A stretch of 64,000 bases of DNA from Straminergon stramineum (taxonomy: Eukaryota; Streptophyta; Bryopsida; Hypnales; Calliergonaceae). Shown here piece after piece: positions 1 to 12,576 of the stretch (the first letter of the stretch is position 1; each line of letters begins with the position of its first letter). A model generated the notes under the pieces. The model was not told the DNA's origin. It saw only the letters and a list, made by a program, of their open reading frames with translations, and did no database searches. The position numbers were made by a program, and so were the translations under genes. The DNA lies in NCBI GenBank assembly GCA_963920665.1, contig OY987268.1:932501-996500 (forward strand), given 5' to 3'.

Positions 1-289
1 TCATGAGGTTAGGGCAAGATGCTAGAAAATGCAATTAGGAGGAAATTAGGGGAAATTCTAGGGAAAAAATGGGGAGTTAAAACTAAAAAGAGGTTAAGCA
101 AGATTTGGTAGAGTAACCAAATTAGGCTAACGGTAAAATGATGAGAAAATGAAAACAAAAAATGAAAAATGAAAATGAAAACAAAAGACTAGAAGTACGA
201 AATGAAACTAAAAGTAAATTAAAAACCACAAAAATAATAAATAAGAAAAAACACAAAAGAAGTTTGTTAAACTAAAACTATGGTTAAAA

Positions 290-505
290 CACTAGTGTAG
301 TGGGTAAAACACTAAAATAGTGCTAAAAACACTAAAATAGGATTTTACAGTAAGTTAGAGGGTTTTACAGTAATTTAGGGGGGGGAACACTAAAATAGAG
401 CAATTTACACTAAATTAGAGGATTTACAGTAACCTGGCGCGATTTGCACTAATTTGGCGCATTTTGCACCAAATTAGTGGATTAACAGTGAATTAGTGTA
501 GGATG
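290..505. repeat. Degenerate ~20-bp minisatellite
   Basis: Successive units of roughly 19-24 bp read like ggTTTTACAGTAAnTTAGAG, with variants such as caATTTACACTAAATTAGAG and gATTTGCACTAATTTGGCGC. About eight to ten units are visible, and each starts with a purine-rich stretch and ends with TTAGAG, TTAGTG or TTGGCGC. The array is old: units differ at many positions. No coding potential is evident. It may be a fragment of a satellite or the tandem part of a transposon. Confidence 0.6.
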
Positions 506-577
506 AAAGTAGTTTAGAAAAGTAATCCATTAGGAAGTTGGATATAGGCAAAATTAGGGTTTGGAGCCCTCTCTCTC

Positions 578-1189
578 TCAACTCTCTCTCAATTTCCCCA
601 ACTTGGTGTGCATGTGTGTTGGAGAGCATTCTTGGTGATGAAGGGCGTTGTGAAAGCATGAGAAGCTAGAGATTAAGATGAGGGAACCAAAGTAGGACAA
701 TTTGTCGAGTAGGTCACCATTTTTTGAGAAAAAGTGGTGAAGGAATGATGGGAGTGAGGTCAGATGGGAATTGGAGTGGAGAGAATTAGGTTTTTGTAGA
801 ATTGGGAGGGGACTACCAACTTTGGTGATTGATTGCGGGAGATTGGAAAAGTGGAATGGGCTGAATTTTTGGGAGGATGGAGAGGAAAAAGTCAGATTTC
901 CAACAAGACTAGTCTCGACCAATTCCAAGTAAGGACGGGGACGGAGCAGCCGATTTAGTGCAAGGAGGTCAAGTCGCCTCCGCCACGGAAGACCGACGAC
1001 TTTGGTGAGCAACTGGGGGAGTTCGGCAAAGCGGATCAACGTGAATTTTGGGGAAGAGAAAGATGGGAAAGTCAGCTTTTCAAAGAGACAAGTCTCGCCT
1101 AATTTGGAGCAAAGACAAAGCTGGGGTGAGTATTTTAGTGGTACAAGGTTTGATGCCCATCTAGCGGCAGTTGATTTAGGGTACTTCAT
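578..1189 (-). other. Open frame over an internal duplication, not recognised
   Basis: A 203-codon open frame with a true ATG (complement of 1187-1189) runs through a region that holds two diverged copies of a ~130-bp segment (814-943 and 993-1126 on the plus strand). The predicted protein therefore contains two similar ~45-residue stretches, one around CSKLGETCLFEKL and one around YLELVETSLVGNL. The frame is rich in Leu, Ser and Pro, and I recognise no domain. It lies beside a minisatellite, so a repeat-derived chance frame is as likely as a gene. Confidence 0.2.
814..1126. repeat. Direct duplication of a ~130-bp segment
   Basis: Copies at 814-943 and 993-1126 align over their length. They share landmarks such as GACTTTGGTGA/AACTTTGGTGA, GAATTTTnGGG, AAAGTCAG and ACAAGwCTmGTCTCG. 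They are separated by about 50 bp and are clearly diverged. Confidence 0.55.
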
Positions 1190-1849
1190 CTTTTTTTTCC
1201 TTGTGATTCAGCAGAATCCAAATGTAATGTTAATTACAATATGATATTTTCTTATCCATCTTGAAGCAATAGTTCTATGACTTGCATGCAATGTTCTTGT
1301 GGGGTGTGAATGTGTAGAGGGTCTATGAGGATTTTTTTAGGGTTTTAGGGCAAGTGCGGAAGCGCTGCCCAAATTGGGGGTAGAATTAGGGTTAGGATAT
1401 GGATTGGGAAATTGAAGGAAGAAACTAATTGGCCTAAAAAGAATGGGTGAATATGTTAGGGATGGGATCTATGAAATTAGGGAAGTCTTGGGCATCAATT
1501 TAGGAAGTTAGTTAGGAATTGGGGTGGTTGTGGTGTACTGGAATTTAATTTCAGGACACCAAATTGACCCATTTGGTGCCAGAAGGGCTAATTTTAGGCA
1601 AAATTAGGCCTAGTAAGTTGCCCTAACCTCCTAAAGTAGGTACTAGGGTCATTGAAGGATTTTAGGGTGCATATTAGGATGGTGTAAGGGTGCTGCCCTC
1701 ATTTCACTTAGAGTAGTTTAATGTTAAAAAATTGATAAAAAAAAGTATTTAGGAGTCCATTGCTTGGAAGGCAATCTAGGTAGGTGTCCCATACACTCCC
1801 CGCCGGCCAACTCTAGGGGGTTTCTTTGCCTTGCGGTGAAAAAGCCTCA
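1127..1849. other. Non-coding, low-complexity flank
   Basis: TTAGG- and TTAGGG-rich AT sequence without a convincing gene or splice structure. I see fragments resembling retroelement leader DNA but no primer-binding site or polypurine tract I can defend. Confidence 0.3.
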
Positions 1850-1850
1850 T

Positions 1851-1906
<56 letters not shown>

Positions 1907-1907
1907 C
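1850..1907. repeat. (AAC)n microsatellite
   Basis: About 19 uninterrupted CAA/AAC triplets. Reading it in either direction gives runs of Asn or Val inside chance open frames; these are not genes. Confidence 0.97.
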
Positions 1908-2439
1908 GCCCAAAAAATATTGTTGCAAGATTTGTGGCTGAAACGCCACAATTTCAACATAAATTGGACCCAACAGACCCAATTTTACGAAAAAGGGGTG
2001 GTGAGAGAAAAAAAGGTTTGCCCTTTTATATTCTTTCCTAAGCACCCACCTCCTCTTTTTCATCCAAGTTAACCTTATCTTTTTGGATTTTCATCCTCAT
2101 CCTTAAGATTTTCATCCTATGTTGGCTCGCTAAGCTAACTTTTGGAAATTAACTCCAAATCGCAATTGGATTGTGCCATTGGCTTTAGAAGGCCATTTTT
2201 AGTGCAAAGGAATCCCCCTCCCTTTTTCTATCTTTAAAATGACAACGAAACCTAATGCTAGCGTAATGCCAAAAGCAAGAAAAATCCCAACTTTTGGAGT
2301 TTGACTTTTCTAGCAAAAGTAACTAGACTAGGCTCCTCAGTAGGTGTGTAGGAGTGAAAAAAGATCTATCTTGGACCCCATTCCATTTCCATATACTCCT
2401 ACTCTATTAGTCAACTCCGCCGTGAATTTTAAATTTCAT

Positions 2440-3910
2440 TAATTGTTAGGGAATCTTGCAAGTTCGGGTACTTCTAACTATCAAAATGTCTTGAAACTTG
2501 TTGGGGTATCTTCTTAACATAAAAGAAGTTATACAATTTTTTAGTGGGATTTTACCGCCACCTAGGGAATTTTTAGGAATTTCCCATCACAGGTTTCGAT
2601 AGTTGACTATCTAGAAAGGCATCTTCTAACTATTAGAAAATTCCGAAATTTTTTGTGGAACCTCCCATAGGATCCCACAACACATGTGTAGGCTCATATT
2701 TTTACTCTACAAATTGGCCTAGGGGAACAAAATCCACCTCCTTGTTTACTTATTAGTGGCCACAAAATCTTCCACACCGGGGGGAATCTTAGTGAACCGA
2801 CTTCACCATTGGTTCCCGGGCATGGTTTTAACCTTAAGTCACCCTTCTTGGACTAGAGATTCCTCCACAATCCCATCTTGATATTTTTAACATCTCCAAG
2901 CCAACAATTGGAGTTCGACTATTTCATCGATGAAATGGAGAAACTGGAACCTTTCCCCGAGAACTAATCTATATGCCTCACCAAGGTTCCCTCAACCAAT
3001 TTTAGCCTAGAGATGTCCTTTCTATGTGGGGTTTTGAGCCTGGTACGCCCATTACTCGTAATTGTCCCCATTACTTGTAATTGTCCAAATTACCATGACT
3101 AATTGGGTTCTAATCTATTTACAACTCACAGTTGGGCCATTCTAGCTATAATATTCTAAATATAGACCAAATACTATATTGGAATGTGACACTCCTATTT
3201 TGATTCTACACTCTTTTTTGGAATTTTTTGTATATAAAACTACATTTAAAATAACAAAATACAAAAAAATAAAATAAAAGAGTAAGCCCCTAGTGACGAA
3301 TTAGGGGCTCATAGGATATGACGAAATTATGTAGCAACTGAGCAAAATTTAGCCAATTTTGGAATCACTATAGGATAGTTTAGGAGGTTAAAAAATGTAT
3401 GAAAAGAGTCTAAGTTGAATTCAATTGAACAGTATATGCTCCGGATATGCTAGTCAACTCATCAGGAATTTTGGAATTTTGTTAAAAATCATAGTCACTG
3501 TTGATTATGGTACTTGTCGCTATCGAAATGTCTTGAAATTTGGTAGGGTGCTTATTTGTGCTAAAACACACTATCCTAATTTTCTAGTGAGATTTTACCA
3601 CTACCTTGATAATTTCTATGAATTTCTAAATGTTGGTATTTGGAGTTCATTTCCCATGGAATCATCTTCTGCAATCCTGAAAATTATGAAACTTTTTGGG
3701 TAGCTTCTAGGAAGTCCCCAAATATTAAGTGCAAATTTGGGCATGTCTATTTTATATTTTTATAATAAAGATGTTAAATTAACATCTACCAAATTAATTC
3801 CTCCGAGGAAGAATCATTCATGTACTAGGGAATCTTTACGAACCGACTTCGCTATAGCGCTCTTAGCATGTTTTTAAGCAAGAACACCTCTCTCCATACA
3901 TTAGTTGTAT
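2440..3910. repeat. Pair of diverged ~450-bp direct repeats
   Basis: 2440-2910 and 3460-3910 share ordered landmarks: a start near ATCGAAATGTCTTGAAA or ATCAAAATGTCTTGAAA, then a TAGTGgGATTTTACC block, a ttcccat...ggaatc block, and an end near GAATCTTtacGAACCGACTTCgC. They could be remnants of LTRs or of a tandemly duplicated repeat unit. The 550 bp between them carries no recognisable gag or pol sequence. Between them, at 3285-3309, lies a perfect 8-bp inverted pair, AGCCCCTA and TAGGGGCT. Confidence 0.45.
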
Positions 3911-4521
3911 AATCATCGAACTTGTGGATTTCACCTACAAAGAATAAAAATTAACTTTTCTAATTCTTTGCAAATTAGACAGTGATCTTTACAAGGGTCA
4001 TCTACATATATTTCTAGGATCTAGGGAACCCATTCCTACTTTGACCCTCTAACTCCTATAATCTAATTCTCTATACCCATTTCCCAAAGGTTTGATCTGT
4101 TATAATCCAAATTAGATGTTTTTGCCTATCCTTACCAACAAAGCATTTCATATTGCATACAAATTGTGGACATTCCTGATCAAAAGAGCTCAAAGGACTT
4201 TCATGTTGTTTATATCACCATACTCATGAAATCTTGTCCCAAAATGTTGGGTTGCACTAATGGAAATCTACTCCACTACATAGAATAGTTATAGAAAAAT
4301 CATTGAAAGCTCAAGAAGAGTTTGCCATCAAATGTTATAATCTCCAAATCAATTAGTTGAAATTTTGATCAGAGTGAAATTCTTGACTAAGTAATCTCTG
4401 AAGTACCACTTTGAGTGGCAAAATTCCCTACCACTCTTGAAATCTCTATGATGAGCAATTCATTTTGGACACACATTGGTTTGTTTCGAAGGACGTCTTC
4501 ATAGGTTTGGTCATGAGGGAT
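3911..4521. other. No gene seen
   Basis: AT-rich sequence with no open frame of interest and no repeat relationship that I could establish. Confidence 0.4.
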
Positions 4522-4575
4522 TAACCAACATATATCAATTCATTTTCATGTTAGATTGGACATTGTTGTTTTCTT

Positions 4576-5862
4576 ATTACTACAAGAAAAGGAGGCCCTA
4601 ATCAACATAAGATCAATTGATTTGTATTAATCATTGTATTGAAAAAAACAATCATCAAAAATATGTTGATTGTGACCAAAACCAAAATTTCCTTAGTTGA
4701 TTTGGCAATCATTTGACCTTGCCATTTAGAATTTTAGTCCTATACAAATTAAAATTGAATTTTAAATAATTTTAGGAGCATATTCAAGTTGGAATGATGT
4801 GTACTTGAAAAGTGAATTAGAGAGACCATTTGCCTCCATACTAAAAGTTGCGAAGACAAGACCTTTATACAAGTGGGGTGGTAGGAAGTAGGACAAACCA
4901 AAAGGGGTATGTTTAGTTAGGATGAATAGGAGCTCAACCACTCGTAGTTAAGTTAAAATTAATAAACATATTTTTAGTAAAATTTCAAACCTCACTAAGG
5001 CATAGTAGAATAAATTTTTTTCTTAAACTTTGAACTAAGAAAAGGTGGGAAATCAAGACAAATTTCACCTCCAAAAATCCATTTGGCATTTAGACCCTTT
5101 AATAAAAAGTTATGGACAAATTTCATAGAGGGGTTGGAAGGGACAACTTTTTATTATGATTTAAATATCCTCTCTGAAATTTGTCCATAACTTTTTATTA
5201 AAGGGTCTAAATGACAAACGGATTTATGAAGGTGAAATTTGTCTTGATTTCCCACCTTTTCTTAGTTCAAAGTTTAAAAAAAAAGTTATTCTACTATACC
5301 TAAATGAGGTTTGAAATTTTACTGAAAATATGTTTATTAGTTTTAACTTACATATGAGTGGTTGAGCTCCTACTCATCCTAATTAAACATATCCCATATG
5401 GTTTATCCTACCCCCTACCTTCCCCACTTGTGTAAAGGTCATATCCTCTCATCCTACAATCACAAAGATAATTGGTCCTCCAAAATTAACTTTTCATATA
5501 CACAACAATCCAACTTGAATATGCTCCTAAAATTCTATAAAATGAAATTATAAATAATTTCATAATTAAATTCTAATGAATTTTAATATTGAATTAAAAT
5601 GTAATTGATGTCAAATTCAATTTCATAGCATTGTTTGTGTGGCAGGTTTGAGGACATGGTAGCCCTATCTACATGGCAAATTTTTCCTAGGTGGCAATTG
5701 ATGTCTTGGATTTATAATCATAGAAAAGTAATAGAATCACAAAATAAAATCAACATAGAGGTGTTGATCATTGTCCGAGTCAAGATGTCCTACCCAACAA
5801 AAATAACCAACATATATCAATTCATTTTCATATTAGATTGGACATTGTTTTTTTTGTAGTAT
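4576..5862. mobile_element. Large fold-back (snap-back) element with CACTA-like tips
   Basis: The arms at about 4748-5130 and 5165-5580 are long inverted repeats. For example AAGGTGGGAAATCAAGACAA at 5041 faces its complement near 5250, and AGGAGCATATTCAAGTTGG near 4773 faces its complement near 5520. The tips TACTACAAGAAAA (4576) and TTTTTTTTGTAGTA (5849-5862) resemble the CACTACAAGAAA ends of CACTA-type elements with the outer base changed. A ~50-bp stretch beginning ACCAACATATATCAATTCAT occurs just outside the left tip (4522) and again just inside the right tip (5808) in direct orientation. The element carries no transposase. Its centre is related to 46735-47100. Confidence 0.7.
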
Positions 5863-7616
5863 GTAGTGGGGGTTTTTACTATATTTAGGTACTATTTTTA
5901 TTTTTTTTGTTACAAAGATTTTTGGAATGGCACATTTCCCAATCACATTCATGGTATTGTTAGGAAAGTTCTCTACAAGCGGGGGGGGGGGACATAGGCT
6001 TTGTTTTGTGGCATTGGGACATGAGGTGTGAAAGTTATAGATTTTTGAATCATTTTTGGATCTTAAATTATCCTTAATTATGGATCTTTTGGACCATGTG
6101 TCACTTGGTGGTACTAACAGAAAACTCTGATTCTAACACCGGTAATCATGTTTTTACATCTATGGGAGACAACCCAATTTTGACCACCACCCCATTTTGA
6201 CCTTGTATGGTAGAACCACCCATTACCAACCCTATAGCCAACCTATAGATATTGAAAAATTCAATAAAGATATACAAATTTGTAACCATTAGTTTCTTGG
6301 TTTCCAACCATTTTCTAGCCATCACAATCATGACATATATATTTGGTTTTGATAGCCAAATTAGTCTTTGGATGAGCCGTTATGGAAGACCCTATGTGTT
6401 GGGCATGGGTACAAGCCAACTTTTGGCTTCCAAAATTCATAACAATTTGAATTTAAGGAAAAAAATTATGAAAATTTGACAATGCCCATCATTTCTATCT
6501 TTCTAAAGGGCAAAAAATTAACATTGCCTTCTACTACTCCAAATCATGCACAAAATGCTTAAATGGTTGGTAATAGATGATTCTACTACAAACTACTTTC
6601 TTTCCGGTCAGGTAGTCATGAATAGTAATTAATTATGGCACAATTCCCAGTGTAGTTGTGGCGCATTATGATTGCCTACAAGACTCTTGATATTGCAACC
6701 AACCCTTGGTTGATTTTGTAGTCAGCCCTTGGTTGGAAATATGAAGACCTACAAGACCAATATGGGTTGAACATAATCTTGAGCTAAAAAATTCATGATA
6801 ATCATCTTTTAATAAATAAGATTTTGAAAAACTATGGAATCCTTCCAAACTCTATTTCTGTACATGGGAAAATTTCCTCACTCAAGAACCCTGTGCTCCA
6901 TGGATGTGTAATTGCTTAGGTGGGTGGAAATGGGTCGCCTGCCTTATGCAATTCTAATTTCCAAATTTGAAGTAAGTTGTGGAAGATCTGTGCAAAATGG
7001 CCATAAACTTACGGAACACGTACAATTATTGCTGAAAATGTGAAGACAATTTGCAACTCAATAATTTGTCAAAATTCCTCATAGAACTTGGCACTTCACA
7101 TTCTCTGGAGTGGTAATCGACTTCAATCTGGAAGTGGTAATTTATTCCAAGCACCTGTCCAGTGGTTTGGTCTTTTTGCATTGTACCTTACTGTACTGTT
7201 GTTCTAATTCAAAATGATCAGTATGCTTCTAAACCAATCAAAATGATACATCCAAATGAAATATATTCAAAATCCTGCCACTTCATTGGAAGAAATGCTC
7301 ACATTTTTGCAAGTACTCTTGCATATTGCATCTACAGATTGAGGATGTTTATCATATTGTTTGTTCTAATTCTATGTCATTCTTTTGCTCAAACTTGAGA
7401 ATGATCTGCAAAACAAATGACCTCACCAAAGTTGTGAAGCTTAATTGTGAAACAACACTTTAATTTCATAGCATTGCCAAACAATAAACCCTAAAATATG
7501 TCTAATTCCATACAAAATCACAATCAAGAAAAAGTTTGTATCACAATTTCAAATAGTTTTACACCTTATTTAATTGGTTACATATCAAAAGGAATTCCGA
7601 AATGAAGTGCAACAAA
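5863..7616. other. No gene seen
   Basis: AT-rich DNA. It contains a 10-G homopolymer near 5981. The short open frames do not resemble proteins, and no splice-linked exons were found. Confidence 0.4.
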
Positions 7617-7867
7617 TTAACCCCTCAAAGCCCAAGGAGCCATTTTTGAGCCTCTCACATATTCAACATGTTAGAGTTATAACTTCATATTCCAACATTC
7701 TAAGAAAGTGTATCTAAATGAATTTCATACTATGATGTTCATGTTGAAGGGAGAAGCTCAAAAGTACAATTGATATCATGTAACAAACTTGAAGTACAAT
7801 GCGCATTGTCAACCAAAGTTCAAACTTGTGAAAAAGTATAGAAATTGCTTGGGCCTTGAAGAGTCAA
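7617..7867. mobile_element. TTAA-flanked MITE, 251 bp (copy a)
   Basis: It begins TTAACCCCTCAAAGCCCAAG and ends CTTGGGCCTTGAAGAGTCAA, so the tips are inverted repeats flanked by TTAA and a mutated TCAA. It is a close relative, in the same orientation, of the copy at 39872-40121, aligning along the whole 250 bp. It has no coding capacity. It belongs to the superfamily with CCCCTAAAGG-type ends described under findings. Confidence 0.85.
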
Positions 7868-8637
7868 AGAATCAACAAAGCTTCTTCGTAAGGTGTACAA
7901 GAATACCATCAAAATTTTGAAGTTGGTTTCTTGCATAAGATTTGAAGACATGCAAAAAATGTCAAAAGTGTTTTTTTCAGCAATAAAATTTCCGAAACAT
8001 ACAAAAAGAATAAAAATATTACTCCAAATTCAACTTTAAAAATTGCTCCAAAGATTGAAAGAAAGCACAATCAATGATTTCAATGAGGAAAACTTGGACC
8101 GGGATTTTATATCACTACATGAGTTGGTAAGTAAACAAAATTTGAACAAAGAAAGTATCCATAAGGCTTACTCAAAATTGTTAAAAACATGAACTGAATT
8201 CCCTTTGGGTGTGTTTGTCCTTTCACCAAAGTTGTTAGCCAAATATGATCTTGCATGAATAGGTGCATTTTTCATTCTTACATTAATTCTCAAAAGTCAT
8301 TTATATGCATTTTTTCCTTTGGAAATCATTTTAGGGTTAAGAAAACACACCAATTTTATTTCCAAAGAACATTTACAAACTACACTATATTGCCAAAAAA
8401 AGACAATACATAATTTTGTTTCAATAGATTTCATGAAATCAAGACTCTTGTTATTATTATGTTTATTTTGGCCTACATGACTATTGATAACTAAAATCAA
8501 GAGGGAGGAAAAAAAAAGAACGAAAAACAAAAAAATTTGAAGAATATAATTTTATTACCCTTTGTCCAATTGATCTCTATTAAGTGAAGTTTTTTGTGCA
8601 TCTTGCCTAACATTGTAGGATGCTTGTTAGGGGTGCT
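7868..8637. other. No gene seen
   Basis: AT-rich sequence without supported features. Confidence 0.4.
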
Positions 8638-8850
8638 AATATGTGAGCCTAGGATCATAAGCACATGAGTTTAAAAGTCTAAACAACTATATTATAGATG
8701 TTTATATTATAAAAACCTTCCATCATTCTTGGGTACCTATGAAATAAATAACTATATCATAGGTATTTATGTTATAAGTACCTTCAATGGTTGTAGGGTA
8801 TCTACTTATACTTGAACTCAAGGCTCATATGCATACATTTCTATGTTCAC
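8638..8850. mobile_element. GGTACC/tata fold-back repeat, copy 1
   Basis: It starts near TGTGAGCCTAGGATCATAAGC and ends with TCAAGGCTCATATGC...TATGTTCACATC, giving inverted tips around GTGAGCCTAGGA. Inside are short tandem units of the type TACCTTCAATGGTTGTAGGGTATC and tATAGGTATTTATGTTATAAGTACC. The same architecture recurs at 10283-10712, 41690-41931 and 47990-48225. Confidence 0.65.
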
Positions 8851-10269
8851 ATCTAACATTGTTGGTTAGACTTCAAAATATACAATTTTTTTGCAAAAAA
8901 GAAGGACTTACTATACATTGTGAATTCAACATCACAAAGCAACATAATGGGAGGCCTACGGAGGAGAGATACGTAAGTTTGAGAAATCCTTCAAAAAAAG
9001 CTTGTAATATCCTTGCATTGTGCAATCATAAAATCCCTAAGATCCCTTATTCACAACGGCTTCCAATCCTCTCCAAAATATACATCAATCAATGAGGAGA
9101 CAATAAATGTAGCAAAAGGGTAAAGCCCTCTGCAAATCTTATTGTTGTTCACATAATAATTTTTCTTAAATAATTTTTGACAATTTTCTCATAATATGGT
9201 ATTTTTTTAAATGAACATTTTTATTGGATTTTTTATTTATTTATAATCACATATTGACTATTTTTATTTTACTTTTTGTTTTGTTACTATTTAATTGATG
9301 GTCAAGATCAGCATTCTTTATCAAATAATTAATATAACTTGACAAATGTCATATTGTCATTGGACAAAGGACTAATTATTTTTTAAATTTAAATTTAAAA
9401 ATTCATTTCGAAATAATTTTTTTCACAGTTTGGTCATCTATTTTTAGAAATGTTTTTTGCTAACCCTAACAACCAAGTATGGAAATATTTAAATTTTTAG
9501 TGAATTTTATCTTGTTTTTTAAGAATTTACATATAGAATTAGAGAGAACAACTTTGAGGTTCAATATCTAGTGTATAAAAGGCATTAATAAATATTGATA
9601 TAAATTATATGTTCTTACAAACATAAAAAGGTGCAAATTGTTCATTATGGTATGAAAAGACATGAATAGAAGCATATTTCTTAATAATAAAAACAAAATA
9701 AAAATAGATTTTATCCTCAAAAGGCATAACTTTAAGAAGATTCAATTTAAACGATATGTTTATTTATTTTCACATTCTAAAACCATATACTATTTTATGA
9801 TTTTATAATTTATTTTTACATTCAAGATTGCCACAATGTTTCAATTGCCACAATTACAAATATATCATATTACCTACTTCCATTTTATATACCAAAATAC
9901 TTCTTTTAAATCTATTTAAACATTTTTGGAAGACTTTTGAATCAACTAAGCAAATTTTTTTGCCAAATCAACAAAAGTGAGCTGGTTGTCTATTGATCAA
10001 GGCCCCTTTAGCTATACCACCAAGAGAAGAATCCCCTTGTTCCCATACAATGGCTTCTTGAAATAGCATGACACAACATTTAAAAACCAACAAATAAGAT
10101 AAAACTCTGAACAAAGCTTCCATTGCTACAAAACATCTAATGTGCAAAAAATCATTGCAATTCATATACTACTACTTCATCTATATACAAATAATCATAA
10201 TAAACTAGCTTACATTTTTCAAGTAGCCTCAACTCCATTTACTTCATCAATACACATCCAACATCCAAC
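8851..10269. other. No gene seen
   Basis: Very AT-rich sequence with poly-T and poly-A stretches. No supported gene; open frames here are short and non-ATG or low complexity. Confidence 0.4.
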
Positions 10270-10282
10270 TGAAGTGTTCAAA

Positions 10283-10712
10283 TCACGGTTGCTAGCATCA
10301 GTAGCATGTAAACCTAGGATCTTGAGCCCATGAGTTTAGGGGCCTAGGCTCCTATGTTATTAGTACCTAAATAACAGGTACCTTTCATAGTTATAGCATG
10401 TTTATAATTATAGGTGTCTTTATTGTTGGTACCTATGTTATAAGCACCTTTCATGGTTATAGGATGTTTATATAATAAGTGCCTAATTATATTATGGATG
10501 CCTATATTTTAGGTACCTATGTTATAGGCACCTTCCATGGTTATAATATATTTATATTATATAGGTACCTATGTTACAAGCACCTTACATGGTTATAGGG
10601 TATTCATACTATAAATATGTATGTTATAAACTCCTTCAATAGTTGTAGAATATCTACTTACACCTAGGCTCATAGGCTCGCATTTCTAGGCTCACATGCT
10701 AGCGTCATTGGT
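10283..10712. mobile_element. GGTACC/tata fold-back repeat, copy 2 (longest)
   Basis: The inverted tips are GCATGTAAACCTAGGATC on the left and GGCTCACATGCTAGC on the right. The interior has about six tandem units of 45-60 bp containing GGTACCTATGTTATAAGCACC followed by TTTCATGGTTATAGGATG. Each unit is partly palindromic (GGTACC, TATA). It is the largest of four copies and suggests unit-number expansion inside a MITE. Confidence 0.72.
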
Positions 10713-10715
10713 GCT

Positions 10716-12576
10716 CAAATAAACCATCTTCAACTCCACAACTCAACTACTATAGTCTTTCACATTCCCTCTCAAGATACAAAAAGTTTATGACAACACT
10801 AACATACAAGGAATGAAAAAGAAGATAACCTTGCCAAAAGAGCACCATCTCTATAAGCATGACTATGAATGTGCATATACTTCTTGCACAAAGATAATTG
10901 GCCTTCTCCACCATTCCAACAAACACCATATCAAAACTAGAAACTCCTTCTAATGCATTATTTTGACAACAATTCCCAAATATTGAAAAATGGAAAAATA
11001 ATCCTAATATCAATATTGCTTTATTTAATAAATTCTAGACCAACACTTCTATTTTTAATGCCCGAATCATGCATATTCTCAAATTCTTGTATCGACAATA
11101 CTTAGAACGAGTCTACAAATACATATTCTTGAAAACACAATATCTATCTCCCCTATTCAAACTTTGTAATTTTAAACAAATAGACACATAGATAGATGTT
11201 CTTCTATGTTGCACACATTCAAATATCAAAGCCTTTCACATACTACAACAAAACAAATGAGTACATGAGCTCCAAAAATGATATTATTACATGCAAAATC
11301 TAGATGCTTCGTACTTAAAAATATAGAAAATTTCAAAGATCACCTTATCCTCTAAAGCACACCATCCCTCAATAATTATATGGGTAATTATATCTTTGTC
11401 ATTGTCCTAATCCCATTAATTGTACATGTGACATTGTTACAAAGATTTTTGATTGGGTCCAAAAAGTACAAAGCTCTTTCTACAATATGTCTTATATGTA
11501 ACCTTTTAAAAACCTTAAGCCTTAAATTTTAAACCTATTCCCAAAATTTCCTTGTATTCAAACCATTGCCTTTCATAAATTGGTTGCAATGAATATAGAG
11601 TTACCATAGTGTACTTTGAGATTGCATAACTCAAATCACATTTGAAAAAATCACTTCAAATATCTATGAAGTATCATTGAGTTGGTCATTTCTTCAAATA
11701 TAAAATTTCATCACCATCGGTGCTATTGTTCAACTACGATAAAAGTATTTCCACTATTGACTTTCTATTGTAGTTATGACCTCAAAACTTTTGTTTCATT
11801 TTTAACCATAAGTAATAGACCCAAATTTCACCATAGCTAAGATTTGAAGAAATCATAGGAGATAAGATTAAGACAATATCCTAAAAGTTTCACTATCAAG
11901 TCATTAATATTCAATAAGAGTGAAGTTTGCCAAAAAAATCCTCTTAGTTGACTTGGATTCATGTCCATAAGCAATTTAAATATGAAACTTAGTGTAATAA
12001 TATATCATCTTGTTAAAAATTCAATCTAAAATTTTATTTTGATACAATACTTGATCCATTGATAATCACAAAATTTCTCATATCAAAATTGCCTTCAATT
12101 ATAGAACAACAAGTTTACAATATTGCATCGAAATGCATCTCATACCCTTCAATTCATATCTAGGCACTGGTCCAACAAGACCAATCTCACTTGTAAGTGC
12201 CCAATCCACAACCCTAAGCTTGGGTATCTAGATGTTGGAAAACCCTAATACCTCCTAACTCTAATCTAAACTACTAGTTAGCTAGATTAATAATCAAGAA
12301 ACCAAAATGAACTCACTAATACATCAAACACAAGTAGATGCCTACTTTCAACTATTAGACAACCCACATTACAACATTGCTTGCATATATCTTGATATAC
12401 TCTACCTCCAAAAATACCTTGTCAATCTTATCTATCAACCTCCCCATCACAACAACATAATATTCAATTCATCAAATTCAGGTATTGCAATGACAAATTT
12501 TTCCCAAACCTAGTGGCATATAATTTCAATAAATATCATTCACTCATTATCAACATTTGAAACATACACTATAAGA
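10716..12576. other. No gene seen
   Basis: AT-rich; several short open frames have no recognisable protein character. No RNA gene was recognised. Confidence 0.4.

Noticed and set aside
1764..2072. Poly-Asn protein gene over the AAC run
   Set aside because: It is a triplet microsatellite read through in frame; there is no conserved sequence on either side.
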